64,000 nt of DNA from Dermatophilaceae bacterium Soc4.6 (GCA_039889245.1 JAZGVH010000002.1:4464001-4528000); one strand, 5' to 3'. Shown: positions 26,032 through 34,380, numbered from the stretch's first letter. The notes: generated from the letters alone by a model not told the origin. Numbers and translations are program-made.

Positions 26032-28187
26032 GGGGTGCTCCTTCGGTGGCGGGTGAGGTCGAGGGTGAGCGGGACCGGTCCACCCGGCGGCGTGCCGCAG
26101 CCGCCGCCGTGCACGGCTCGGTCGGGGTGGTCGTCGATAAGGCTGAGCAGCCGGGTCAGCGCGGCCTGTTCCGCGCGTCGCTGGGCGAGCCAGATGTTGT
26201 CCTCGGGCATGGGGCGTCCGTACTTGTCCTGGAAGGCTGCGGTGCTGCGGGCGATCAGCTGGTCGGTCTCGACCAGCTGACGTGCCAGGGCGGTGTGGTG
26301 GGTCTGGTCGGTGACGAAGACCGAGCAGGTCAGACAGGCGTTGCCCTTGTCGCAGGACTGCAGCGGCGGCAGCAGGCACCAGCCGTGTGGCAGGACCCGG
26401 TCGGCGCGCTCGAACAGGTGCAGGCTGTCGTAGTCCTCGGAGGAGAACTGCACGCGGGTGCCGTCGGCCTTGAGTTTGGCGGTGGCCAGGAACGCCTGTT
26501 CGGCGTGTTCCTGGCGTTGGGCGATGTAGTGCATCGACATGGTCGGGGTGGCGTGGCCGGCGTATCGCTGCAGTACGTGGATCGGCAGCCCAAGCTCGGC
26601 GAGCCGGGTCAGCTTGGTGTGCCGGAACCGGTGGGTGTTGCTGAGGTTGACCGCTCGGCCCTTGCTGTCGGTGATCCGAGCCACGTCGCTCAGTTCGCGC
26701 AGCATCCAGTTGTAGGTGCCCGACGGGTAGGGCTTGTCGCCGCGGCGGTTGCCGGTGCGCTGGACGAACAGGAACCGCGGCCGCAGTTCGGGGAAGGACT
26801 GCCGGACCCAGCGTTGCTGTTCCTCGATGATCTCGGCGACCTCGCGGTCGACGAGGATGCTGTCCGGGGCGATGTCGATCTTGCTTTGGGCGTACCGGAA
26901 ACGCACGACCTCCTGGCCCGCGGCGTCCTGCGCGGTGGGGGCCGGAAGCTCTGACAGGCAGTCGAACTCGCAGGTGCGGACCTCGCTGGCGCGTCGACCC
27001 GTGAGGACCTGCAGCAAGATCATCCGCATCGCCTGCGGGTCGTCCAGCCCGCGGGCAAGCACCTGCTGGCCGTCACCGCGGGTGATGGTCATCTGCTCGT
27101 CGCGCGGCAGGCCGAGCAGTGGCAAACCGGCGATGATCTGGGCCATGGCGCGGTCGTCGACGTAGTGGCGGTCGTTGACGGTGGAGGTGTGCGGGATCCG
27201 AGTGACCTGACGAAACCAGCTGGCCGCGTGAGTGTCGGTGACGTGCTGCCAGGGCCCGGCGCCGAGGACGCCGCGGGCCTCGCGGGGGTTCGCGGCGACG
27301 AACGCGAGCAGTTCCGCGACTGCTCGCAGGTCGTCGTTGACCTGGCGCGGCTGGACCGGTTTGCCGTAGTAGCGTCGGTCGGTCTGACGGGTCATCCGGT
27401 TGGTCGGGTCCGCGGTCCAGCGGCGGAACGCGGCAGCGTGCTCGGGCGCCGCGGCCGGGTCGCCGAGGATGTCGCGAGGGTCCTCGAAGGTCACCGAGAG
27501 CCAGTTGTCGAAGCGGCGCAGGGACTTGAGCCGTTCCTGGCTGATCGTGGTCCAGCGCAGGACGCCGGACTCCAGCTGGGTGCCCAGGTGCCACTTGACC
27601 GCCTCACGCAGCCAGGGCTGGGCGAGGTGCCCGGGTGAGCAGCCGTAGTTCCCCAACGGCTCCCGCCCGGTCAGCGGGATCCGCGGGTCGCAGCGTGGCT
27701 GCCAGTCGTCCAGGGTCCACCACGGCCCGTCGTGGCAGCGGGCCAGCAGCGCCAGCCGAGCGAACCCGAACACCACCCGCAGCCGGGCCCGGCTGCCCTG
27801 GGGTGGCAGCCGGTTCCATCGGACCGCGTAGAACCAGCCCTGCAACGCCGAGGCGGCGTCCCAGTCCATGGCGCGGATCGAGCCGGGGAAGGGATGGTTG
27901 TCCCGGATGGCGCGGCGCAGGATGTTGGCGAGCTGGTTGACCGCCAGCACCGAGGAGCGGGTGCCGTCGGTGGCCTGCCAGTGCGCCATCCACGCCAGCT
28001 CGGCGGGGTACGGGTCGGGCAGCCCGCTCAGGTCGATCCTGCGGTCACCGTTCTCGGTCACGGCGGCCCAGTTCTCGATGTCCGGGCCGATGACCGGCCC
28101 ACGCCACGCCTCCGGGAGCTGCTGCCACAGCCGCCACACCGGGTCGGAGCCGCCGGCCAGGACAAGGTCGGTGCGCTTGTCGGTCAT
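26028..28187 (-). CDS. tnpB: Large tyrosine recombinase, TnpB of Tn554 type
   Basis: 719 residues, the large-recombinase size for this element class. The catalytic domain at about 350-600 shows LTGRRASEVRTCEFD (first Arg), then THRFRHTKLTRL (His/Arg box) and LQRYAGHATPTMSMHYIAQ (His and nucleophile Tyr). After it, a Cys-rich segment, PLQSCDKGNACLTCSVFVTDQ, may bind metal. The ATG at 28187 overlaps the tnpA stop (ATGA); the ORF runs 12 codons further upstream within tnpA. Confidence 0.9.
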   Translation of the reverse strand: MTDKRTDLVLAGGSDPVWRLWQQLPEAWRGPVIGPDIENWAAVTENGDRRIDLSGLPDPYPAELAWMAHWQATDGTRSSVLAVNQLANILRRAIRDNHPFPGSIRAMDWDAASALQGWFYAVRWNRLPPQGSRARLRVVFGFARLALLARCHDGPWWTLDDWQPRCDPRIPLTGREPLGNYGCSPGHLAQPWLREAVKWHLGTQLESGVLRWTTISQERLKSLRRFDNWLSVTFEDPRDILGDPAAAPEHAAAFRRWTADPTNRMTRQTDRRYYGKPVQPRQVNDDLRAVAELLAFVAANPREARGVLGAGPWQHVTDTHAASWFRQVTRIPHTSTVNDRHYVDDRAMAQIIAGLPLLGLPRDEQMTITRGDGQQVLARGLDDPQAMRMILLQVLTGRRASEVRTCEFDCLSELPAPTAQDAAGQEVVRFRYAQSKIDIAPDSILVDREVAEIIEEQQRWVRQSFPELRPRFLFVQRTGNRRGDKPYPSGTYNWMLRELSDVARITDSKGRAVNLSNTHRFRHTKLTRLAELGLPIHVLQRYAGHATPTMSMHYIAQRQEHAEQAFLATAKLKADGTRVQFSSEDYDSLHLFERADRVLPHGWCLLPPLQSCDKGNACLTCSVFVTDQTHHTALARQLVETDQLIARSTAAFQDKYGRPMPEDNIWLAQRRAEQAALTRLLSLIDDHPDRAVHGGGCGTPPGGPVPLTLDLTRHRRSTP

Positions 28188-29365
28188 CGGGTCACCTGCC
28201 AGTCGGCTACGTAGGAGGTCCACGTCGCGGCGGCACGCAGGGCCTCGTCCTCACGCACCCACCCGTAGAGGTCGAGGGTGGTTTGCACGTGGGCGTGACC
28301 CAGGCGTCGGGAGACGACCCATTCGGGGGTGCCGGCCAGCAGCAGTGCGGTGGCGTGGCTGTGCCGGAACCAGTGCGGGGTCCAGCCCGGCGGGCCAATA
28401 CCTTTGTTGCGTAACGAGGTGGTCTTGTCCCGCACGGTGCCCTCGCGTAACGCGGCCAGCAGCGGCGGCCGCTGCAAGTTGACGAAGAGCGCCGAGTCCG
28501 CGGACACCGTCAGGCCGAGCGTCGCGGCGTGGCAGGCCAGATGGGTCAGGTAGTCGGCGAACAGCCGCTCGAGGTCATGGCCGACATAGATCCGGCGAGG
28601 GCGCATCATCTTCACCCGCGCACCGTTCGGGTTGTCCTCGCGGGGAACGACCTCGACGTAGGGGGTGTCGCCGCGGCCCATCACGAAGTCGCGGATCCGC
28701 ATACCCAGCAGCTCACCCAGTCGCATCCCGGTCTCCGCGAGCATCGCGAACACGAGCCGATCTCGCAGGTTCCCCACCCACTCCCCGCTCACCGGGTCCA
28801 CCGCGGCACAGGAATCGAGGATCTCTTGGATCTGCTGCGGCAGCAGCAGCGGCGGGCGGTCGCCTCGCCGACTCCGTCGCACCCGCACCAGCGAGGAGGG
28901 CCCGGGCCTTGTGCGCTGGTCCAGATGCGCCAACAGTCCCCGTGCCGGGGCCTGTCGCGGCGCACCGCGCAGCAGCCTTTGCGCGACCTTCACCCCGAAG
29001 ACCGCATGCTGCCACCGGTAGAACGAGATCACCGCCGCCAGGCGCGCCTCGAGCGTCTCCGGTGACGGCGCCTCGGTTGGCTCCACGATGGCGTGCTCGA
29101 CGCGGCGGCCGTTGCGCAACCAGGACAGGAAACCCGAGACCGTCGGCACGCCGACGTCCTGCCACTGCTCGGCCTCGCCGCGCTGCTCCAGGAACGACCA
29201 CCACTGAGCCATCGAGGTGGCGTAGCTGCGCACCGTGTTAGGCGACCACAACAGCCGGTGCGCCTCCAGCCACTCCTCGACCGGACCCACCGTCCGGTAG
29301 GCCTCATCGACCACGGTCCACGTCCGACGCCCATCCGAGGGCCGAACCGCCACACTGATTGCCAC
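28184..29365 (-). CDS. tnpA: Tyrosine recombinase, TnpA of Tn554 type
   Basis: 393 residues. An N-terminal SAM-like core-binding domain (LWSPNTVRSYATSMAQWWSFLEQRG) is followed by a phage-integrase catalytic domain: AETGMRLGELLGMRIRDF (Arg), HWFRHSHATALLLAGTPEW (HxxR) and LGHAHVQTTLDLYGWV (His, Tyr). All key residues are present, so it looks active. GTG at 29365 is the start; it is the first gene of the tnpABC operon, 107 bp from the right terminal repeat. Confidence 0.9.
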   Translation of the reverse strand: MAISVAVRPSDGRRTWTVVDEAYRTVGPVEEWLEAHRLLWSPNTVRSYATSMAQWWSFLEQRGEAEQWQDVGVPTVSGFLSWLRNGRRVEHAIVEPTEAPSPETLEARLAAVISFYRWQHAVFGVKVAQRLLRGAPRQAPARGLLAHLDQRTRPGPSSLVRVRRSRRGDRPPLLLPQQIQEILDSCAAVDPVSGEWVGNLRDRLVFAMLAETGMRLGELLGMRIRDFVMGRGDTPYVEVVPREDNPNGARVKMMRPRRIYVGHDLERLFADYLTHLACHAATLGLTVSADSALFVNLQRPPLLAALREGTVRDKTTSLRNKGIGPPGWTPHWFRHSHATALLLAGTPEWVVSRRLGHAHVQTTLDLYGWVREDEALRAAATWTSYVADWQVTR

Positions 29366-29472
29366 AGTTGTCGTTCCATCTCGTCGAAGAACTCCCGCTG
29401 ATAGCGGAGCAACGACAATGACAAAAGGACCGACAGCAACTCGTCAGCGACGTACCTGCGGGCGGGTCAACT

Positions 29473-29484
29473 CCCCCTGATAAC
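29473..29484 (+). repeat. Terminal inverted repeat of the Tn554-type element, right
   Basis: CCCCCTGATAAC, exact reverse complement of the left end. One base later istB resumes with CCCGGAACCGGG (PGTG). Confidence 0.88.
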
Positions 29485-29485
29485 A

Positions 29486-29938
29486 CCCGGAACCGGGAAG
29501 ACCCACCTCGCGACCGGGATCGCGATCCGCGCCTGCCAGGCCGGGCACCGGGTCCTGCACGCCACCGCGTCCGAATGGGTCGACCGCCATGCCGGCGCCC
29601 ACCACGACGGACGCCTCCAGGACGAACTGCGCCGCCTGGGTCGCTACCCCTTGCCGGTCATCGACGAGGTCGGATACATCCCGTTCGAACCCGAAGCCGC
29701 GAACCTGTTCTTCTAGCTCGTCTCCTCCAGGTACGAGCGAGCCTCACTCATCGTCACCTCGAACAAGCCCTTCAGCCGCTGGGGCGAGGTCTTCGGCGAC
29801 GACGTCGTGGCCGCCGCCATGATCGACCGCCTCGTCCACCACGCCGACGTCATCGCCCTCAAAGGCGACTCCTACCGCCTCAAGAACCGCGACCTCGGCC
29901 GCATCCCCGCCACCCAGCACGGCGACGACCAACCATGA
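29486..29938 (+). pseudogene. istB: istB, C-terminal part, with an additional in-frame amber stop
   Basis: The frame resumes with PGTGKTHLATGIAIRACQAG (rest of Walker A), then LPVIDEVGYIPFEPEAANLFF (Walker B) and, after a stop, LVSSRYERASLIVTSNKPFSRWGEVF and the usual C terminus. The stop at 29714-29716 is TAG where homologues have Gln (CAG), so one transition also inactivated this half. It ends 65 bp before the IS21 right end. Confidence 0.88.
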
Positions 29939-29957
29939 CCAACCAGACCGGCTGGTT

Positions 29958-30003
29958 AGATTTCAACCGTCGATATCAGATCAATCTTCACCCGCCGTTG
30001 ACA
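29958..30003 (-). repeat. IS21 right inverted repeat
   Basis: Read on the minus strand it begins TGTCAACGGCGGGTGAAGAT and ends ...GGTTGAAATCT, matching the left end. The base after it is not a duplicate of the left flank. Confidence 0.83.
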
Positions 30004-30121
30004 TTCTCGACGCCGACGACGGGACACCCCCTTGTGATCCAGTCGCCGGCACGTCGTCACCCGCGACCCGCGACCTCCACGAGGAGATCGCCCGCCTTGC
30101 AGGAGTGGATGGGGGCGCGCT

Positions 30122-30266
30122 AGGGCAGCCGTCAGCGTGGGGTACTCGTTCCGGTGCTCCAGCACCAGACGCACCGCTCGAGCCTTCAGCTCGGGATCGA
30201 TCAACTTGGGCATGTGCTCATCCTCCTGGACTCAAACAGGAGCGGCGTCAAACCTGGGGCGATTCA
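30122..30266 (-). mobile_element. IS3-family fragment: end repeat plus orfA start
   Basis: This 145-bp piece matches the complete IS3 element at 61160-62531: the terminal sequence TGAATCGCCCCAGGTTTGA, the same leader with ATG, and the first ~30 codons of orfA (MPKLIDPELKARAVRLVLEH). Homology stops abruptly at 30122. Three amino-acid changes against the other copy show it is not a recent duplicate. It lies 118 bp from the IS21 end. Confidence 0.85.
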
Positions 30267-30448
30267 GGGTCCTCGTCGATGCGGCGACGTAGTTCCTCCA
30301 GGCCCGTCACTGCGACGATGTCCTCCCAGTCTCCTGTGCCCGTGCTGCCAAGTGAGTCTCCTTGGCTGCAGGTCTGGCCTCCGTCGGTCGTTGGGGCGTT
30401 CGTAGTCACACCGCAATCAGCGTGGGGGGCAGCCGGGCTCATAGACAC
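30248..30448 (-). CDS. Small open frame running into the IS3 end (uncertain)
   Basis: A 66-residue frame starts with GTG at 30448. Its second half, GDWEDIVAVTGLEELRRRIDED, looks like real protein, but the last codons and the stop lie within the IS3 terminal sequence. It may be the 5' part of a gene cut by the insertion. No family is recognised. Confidence 0.3.
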   Translation of the reverse strand: MSMSPAAPHADCGVTTNAPTTDGGQTCSQGDSLGSTGTGDWEDIVAVTGLEELRRRIDEDPESPQV

Positions 30449-30510
30449 TCACCTTGCCTGGTTAGCTCACGCGTATGACCACCAGGCGGTTTGTCCTGAA
30501 GCTGTCGCGG

Positions 30511-31104
30511 TCAGTGTTCGTCTGCGACGACGACGGACTGAATCTTCCAAGCCCCACTAGTTGCAACTAGCGTCACGCCGGCTGTGAGCTCGAGCCACGG
30601 CTGGCCTCCCGGCGGGTAGGTGATGCTGCCTGCGGGCACGATCGCGCCGTCGGGGAGCACCTGGATCGGGGACGCGCTGACGGTCACGGCCGTGTAGGCG
30701 GCCAGGTCGGCCGCCGCGAAGGTGGTACGCAGCTCGGTGACGGCCGCAGCACACGTCGAGGTGCCCGTAGCCTCGACCAGCTCCTCCTGGCCTTGGTCGG
30801 TGAGGAACTGGCACGAAGTGGTGGGGTCCGCGGACGCCATCGTGAGGTGCCACTGCCGCACGATGGCAGCTACCGCTTCGCGCTGGTCTCTGGTGGAGGT
30901 CGTCGGGTTGGGGTTGGTCGAGGTGCCCGTGCACCCGGCCATGCTCAGGGCAAACGCGGCAAACGCGGCAAACGCGGCAAACGCGGCAAACGCGGCAAAC
31001 GCGGCAAACGCGGCAAACGCGGCAAACGCGGCAAAGGCGGCGAAGGCCGCGCGCGCGGCCGCACGACCGGCGGCCGTCTGGGCTGGGCCCACCCTTACGA
31101 GCAT
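30511..31104 (-). CDS. Lipoprotein with a repeat-built signal peptide
   Basis: 197 residues from ATG at 31104. The signal region has the hydrophobic core (Ala-Ala-Phe) repeated about eleven times, followed by the lipobox LSMAGC; the mature part is ~145 residues with two Cys (TSCQF, TSTCAAA) and resembles small secreted NTF2-like proteins (AVAAIVRQWHLTMASADPTTSC, then WKIQSVVVADE). The hydrophobic stretch of ~35 residues is about twice that of normal lipoprotein signals. The start overlaps the end of the upstream phospholipase-like gene by 10 bases, so the two are probably coupled. Function is unknown. Confidence 0.75.
   Translation of the reverse strand: MLVRVGPAQTAAGRAAARAAFAAFAAFAAFAAFAAFAAFAAFAAFAAFAAFALSMAGCTGTSTNPNPTTSTRDQREAVAAIVRQWHLTMASADPTTSCQFLTDQGQEELVEATGTSTCAAAVTELRTTFAAADLAAYTAVTVSASPIQVLPDGAIVPAGSITYPPGGQPWLELTAGVTLVATSGAWKIQSVVVADEH
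30950..31048. repeat. 9-bp tandem repeat in a signal-peptide coding region
   Basis: Nine perfect units of GCAAACGCG run from 30950 to 31030, followed by two degenerate units (GCAAAGGCG, GCGAAGGCC). On the coding strand each unit adds Ala-Phe-Ala. Gain or loss of a unit keeps the frame and changes the hydrophobic core by three residues. Confidence 0.93.
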
Positions 31105-32999
31105 GTGACCAGGGGGGCAGGCGGGACGCCCGGACTTACGCAGGAGTCGTCGGTGACGACTTGGTAGTCGATTCTGACGGTGACGTTGTAGCCCGCTCGG
31201 GGGCTGCCTGAGTAGCTGATGGTCCGGTGGGCGTAGACGTTGTCCAGGGCGTCCGGAGTGACCGTCCACCCCGTCAACTCGCGTCCACCACCGTAGACGT
31301 CGGACTCTTGGCCGTCGGTCGCAGTTGCAAGGCTGTACGCAAGGAACTCCGAGTTGTCATCCACGACAATTGTGCCCGTGCAGTGCGGGGGCCCGGTCGC
31401 TGTGAACCGGGTAGACCACAGGTCCCGAACGGGTGAGGGGTCTAGATGGTCCAGCATGTTGTAGACCAGGTCTAAGTCCGTGGGTGGGCCATCTGGAGGT
31501 CCGACGGCGTCGAGGCCCACGACGTCGAACGGGCCCGGGGAAATCCGTGCAAACGTTCCCTCGTCATGGCCGTCATCAACGTCGGACAGGCACTCAGGGT
31601 CAGAGGGTCCCGAGACATGGGCGTTCACGTATGTGTCCGATATCGCGCCAGAAGGTGGCTCGAACCCCACGAGAGTGGTGCGGCCCACAGGGGCGTGACC
31701 CGTTGCCGACGCGACGTCCGGGGAGCGCGGAAGGCTGGACAGTGGGACGTCCGCGGAGATGTCGAAGGCCCACCGGTCCTGATAGTGGTGCACGGCGGTG
31801 GCGCTGAAGTCGTCACAACGCCCGCTGCAGTTGTAAGAACCGTGAACGACCGCGCGGTAGAGCAGATGCGGAGGTCGGCAGGTGGTCTGTGGCTCGTCGT
31901 GGGAGATCACGCAGGCGAGCAGGCTACCCGTCTTGGGGTATGCCTGCACGAGGGCCCGCCGCAGATCTGCCCACTGCTGCGTGACGTCGATGATGGCCCC
32001 TTGGACGGCCCGCTTGAAGTTGGCACCGGACGATGTCGGAAGGCCGCAGGCAGGTGGTACGGAGTGGTCGGTCATCGGCCCGCAGCCGCGCGGAAAGGTT
32101 GGGCCGGTCGCCGCGCCGGAGCGGGGGTCGACCGCGCCGTTGTCCTTGGCGATGTTCGCGTGGACCACGCGCCCTCGGCACCCAATCAGCGGTGTCTGGT
32201 CCGGGAAGATGGTGTAGCACCCGGTCGACAAGTCCTGGGGGAAGGACGGGATCTTGCCGGTGGCGCTGAGGTCGAGCAGCGGCCGGGCCGGCGCAGGTTG
32301 GTCCAGGCCTGGGGGGTTGGCGGCGCTGTACGGAGGATCAGCCTGGTCAGTCCAGTTGCTGTGCGAGTAGAAGTCTTCGACGCCGTGCAGCGCGCGGCCG
32401 AAGGCCAGCAGTGTGCGGCACTTCGCTGAGGCCCCGCCGCCGCCGAAGCGGCTCGCGCACCGTTCATGAGGGTCGACCTGTGCGGCGATCACGTGGCCCT
32501 TCGAGTCGAGCATCCCCGGTGCCTCCGCGACGGCCTGGGTGAAAAGGGACCGCATGTGTTGGATGCAGTTGCTCAAGTTGGTTGTGGCAGCGGCTCGCGT
32601 ATGCTGCGCCGCCACCGCGGCGAGGTAGTCTGCGTCGTCGCAGTGGGCCTCCGGGTGCCCGACGACCTCGTGAAAGTCGGCCCAACCGACTGCGCCAAGC
32701 TCCCCGAAAGCGGGCAGCTCTGCGTTGGAGCCGGCGAGCTGGGTCATGGACAACGGGTCCAAACACTCCGTGTCCGATGGGACGCGATCGGGGCATTGGA
32801 GAGCGGCCCGAGTGATGTGCTCGTGCACATGCTGCTGGGCACCCCCGTAGGTCCCGAACGCCCGTGCAGGAGGGGCGCTGCGGGCACCCTGGGACAGAGC
32901 GGCCATGCAGATCAGCCCGACCGTCACTGCGGCACGAACCAGTACATACCAGTGGCCGGATTCGGCCGCATCAGGGGGCCGGTCGCGTGGGCGTGCCAT
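31095..32999 (-). CDS. Secreted Het-C/CinY or zinc-phospholipase-C-like protein
   Basis: 634 residues. A signal peptide at about 20-45 (VLVRAAVTVGLICMAALSQG) precedes QQHVHEHITRAAL, ADFHEVVGHPEAHCDDADY and LLAFGRALHGVEDFYSHSNWTDQ. These His/Asp-rich helices match the metal site of the phospholipase C/P1-nuclease-like fold, and the last block is the hallmark of Het-C and CinY-type proteins. The C-terminal half (about 400-634) is a separate beta-rich region with several Cys pairs and is unassigned. It could be a lipid or cell-envelope hydrolase. The lipoprotein start overlaps its stop. Confidence 0.72.
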   Translation of the reverse strand: MARPRDRPPDAAESGHWYVLVRAAVTVGLICMAALSQGARSAPPARAFGTYGGAQQHVHEHITRAALQCPDRVPSDTECLDPLSMTQLAGSNAELPAFGELGAVGWADFHEVVGHPEAHCDDADYLAAVAAQHTRAAATTNLSNCIQHMRSLFTQAVAEAPGMLDSKGHVIAAQVDPHERCASRFGGGGASAKCRTLLAFGRALHGVEDFYSHSNWTDQADPPYSAANPPGLDQPAPARPLLDLSATGKIPSFPQDLSTGCYTIFPDQTPLIGCRGRVVHANIAKDNGAVDPRSGAATGPTFPRGCGPMTDHSVPPACGLPTSSGANFKRAVQGAIIDVTQQWADLRRALVQAYPKTGSLLACVISHDEPQTTCRPPHLLYRAVVHGSYNCSGRCDDFSATAVHHYQDRWAFDISADVPLSSLPRSPDVASATGHAPVGRTTLVGFEPPSGAISDTYVNAHVSGPSDPECLSDVDDGHDEGTFARISPGPFDVVGLDAVGPPDGPPTDLDLVYNMLDHLDPSPVRDLWSTRFTATGPPHCTGTIVVDDNSEFLAYSLATATDGQESDVYGGGRELTGWTVTPDALDNVYAHRTISYSGSPRAGYNVTVRIDYQVVTDDSCVSPGVPPAPLVTCS

Positions 33000-33559
33000 G
33001 GGTCAGTCACCGGACCTTCGACATGCCAGCCCCGCCACGCGCCGCCAGCCCTCCAAGGGAGGCGGCTGCTCAATCGTGCGGTGAAGTTGCTGGCCCCGGA
33101 GCCGACGGTGAGTGCCCGGCCCGGGATTCCGTATGAGATGAAACTAGCATGCCATCGCGATGCGTGCCGTAGGGCATCTAGGACCTCATCTCCTTGCGGC
33201 AGCGGGAACGCGCCCTGTAGCAGATGAGACGTCCAGACTGTGCCCCGCCCGTGAGGGATCAGCGCCAAGCACGACGGCGCCCCCAAGGAACAGGGCACTG
33301 AAAAGGTCGGTAAGTAGGGCTGTGACCAGCGGGTTTGCGGGTGTGTGACCGGCGTGGCGTGTGGGACGGGTGTGGCCCGAGGGGCTGAGATGGAAATTCT
33401 TCAAGCCACCGTCTCAACCCAGATCATCGGAAGACCTCGACACCTACCCCGGGACCGACGCGCCGAGCCACCAAGGCAAGGGACCTACACCCTCAACTGT
33501 GAAGAGCCGGATATCACCGGCCTGCCAGATGCGCCGGGTGGCCTTTCGGGACCAAGCCT
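33000..33559. other. Intergenic region upstream of the phospholipase-like gene
   Basis: No gene is firmly supported. A minus-strand frame at 33186-33404 (72 residues, TTG start) holds one possible membrane segment, LVTALLTDLFSALFLGGAVVLG, but has no good ribosome site. The base composition moves toward AT at the right edge. Confidence 0.35.
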
Positions 33560-33829
33560 CTAAGGCCGTTGTTCAACGCGCCTTCGGCAAAGATATCGTG
33601 TCTTCAGCGCCCCGCTCTTCATGACTTTCTTATCTTCGATTGCGATAACTTTCCACCCATCGCTACCAATCATATTCAAGAATTCGATCTCAGGAACGCC
33701 TCCCGATCCTCTGTGAGACTTGGTGAGGGTCTCGTCTCCTGTGCGGAGATACGCGTCAGTCTTGCGATCTGCGTCCACCTCATAGGGCCCCATATACACG
33801 ACTGCCCACGCATACCCGCACTTCTTCAT
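33560..33829 (-). CDS. Small AT-richer hypothetical protein
   Basis: 89 residues from ATG at 33829 (MKKCGYAWAVVYMGPYEVDADRK). The C-terminal half, FLNMIGSDGWKVIAIEDKKVMKSG...YLCRRRV, follows the short-beta/GxDGW pattern of DUF4177-like proteins, a weak match. Codon use is clearly less GC-rich than the surroundings, suggesting separate origin. A dyad shared with the neighbouring gene lies just upstream of its start. Confidence 0.6.
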   Translation of the reverse strand: MKKCGYAWAVVYMGPYEVDADRKTDAYLRTGDETLTKSHRGSGGVPEIEFLNMIGSDGWKVIAIEDKKVMKSGALKTRYLCRRRVEQRP

Positions 33830-33834
33830 GCCGC

Positions 33835-33857
33835 ATGGTACCCCACCATTGACGCGC
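33835..33857. promoter_or_regulatory. Dyad element, copy 1
   Basis: It reads ATGGT-ACCCC-ACCAT followed by TGACGCGC. The ATGGT and ACCAT arms are inverted repeats with a 5-base spacer. An almost identical 23-base sequence (one mismatch) lies at 34381-34403. It sits immediately upstream of the 33829 start on the minus strand. Confidence 0.6.
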
Positions 33858-33888
33858 CGGGTCGAAGTACTGACACCACCAGTCTAAG

Positions 33889-34344
33889 TCAGTACTTAGG
33901 GTACAGATCGCGAATCGCTTTCCCGAGTTGCTCTGCCTGAGACCGCAAGCGAACAATCGCTTCTGTCTGCATTTTATTCCACCGCCCGCCGCTACCGGCG
34001 ATACCTTGAACGAAAGATGTATTGTTATAATTGATGATTGCATCTTGGTAAGCGTAAAGATTGTTTGCCACTCGCCCCTTGATGTTTAAGCGAATCTCCT
34101 GGCACGCCTGATTGGAAGGCATGCTTACCTGCGGTGGACTCCCATCAAAGGCCAAGAAAGGTTGATACAAGGAGCGTTCCGTGTTTTGGCAGTGTTGCTC
34201 AATTTCCTTAAGGGCTACGCCAAGTCCACCATCCCACCGCCTCCCTCGCTTGTTGAATCTGCCAGTGACGAGATTGGTGACCTGGCTAAATCCTGCCCCG
34301 ATTGCGGCGGATACAAGCATTGCCTCTTGAGTGGTGAAATCCAC
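33889..34344 (-). CDS. Small AT-richer hypothetical protein, possibly membrane-associated
   Basis: 151 residues from GTG at 34344, chosen because GGGAGG lies seven bases upstream; an ATG at 34395 would lie inside the dyad. The N terminus, AMLVSAAIGAGFSQVTNLVTG, is mildly hydrophobic, followed by basic KRGRRWD. The rest is alpha-helical (ALKEIEQHCQNTERSL, VANNLYAYQDAIINYNN). No family is recognised. Codon usage matches the other AT-richer gene at 33560 and differs from the flanks. Confidence 0.6.
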   Translation of the reverse strand: MDFTTQEAMLVSAAIGAGFSQVTNLVTGRFNKRGRRWDGGLGVALKEIEQHCQNTERSLYQPFLAFDGSPPQVSMPSNQACQEIRLNIKGRVANNLYAYQDAIINYNNTSFVQGIAGSGGRWNKMQTEAIVRLRSQAEQLGKAIRDLYPKY

Positions 34345-34380
34345 AATCAACCTCCCGAGTCTGTCCTGATGCTGGGAGCG

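Larger units (their letters stand above)
25522..29484 (-). mobile_element. Tn554-type three-gene site-specific transposon inserted in istB
   Basis: The boundaries are a perfect 12-bp inverted repeat, GTTATCAGGGGG at 25522-25533 and CCCCCTGATAAC at 29473-29484. The cargo is only tnpA, tnpB and tnpC on the minus strand, each start overlapping the previous stop by four bases. The istB reading resumes at 29486, so the boundaries are exact to within a few bases. There is no resistance or passenger gene. Tn554 relatives are known to move with two tyrosine recombinases plus TnpC. Confidence 0.88.
23817..30003 (+). mobile_element. IS21-family element, split by a Tn554-type transposon
   Basis: The ends are imperfect inverted repeats starting TGTCA at 23817 and ending TGACA at 30003. 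The ends share ~45 bases, each holding two inner copies of a CGGGTGAA-like motif, as IS21 elements have. Inside are istA and istB in the usual overlapping order. istB is interrupted at 25522-29484 by a second element. No target-site duplication is visible (flank GGGAGG versus TTCTCG), so the flanks have probably been rearranged. Confidence 0.85.
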
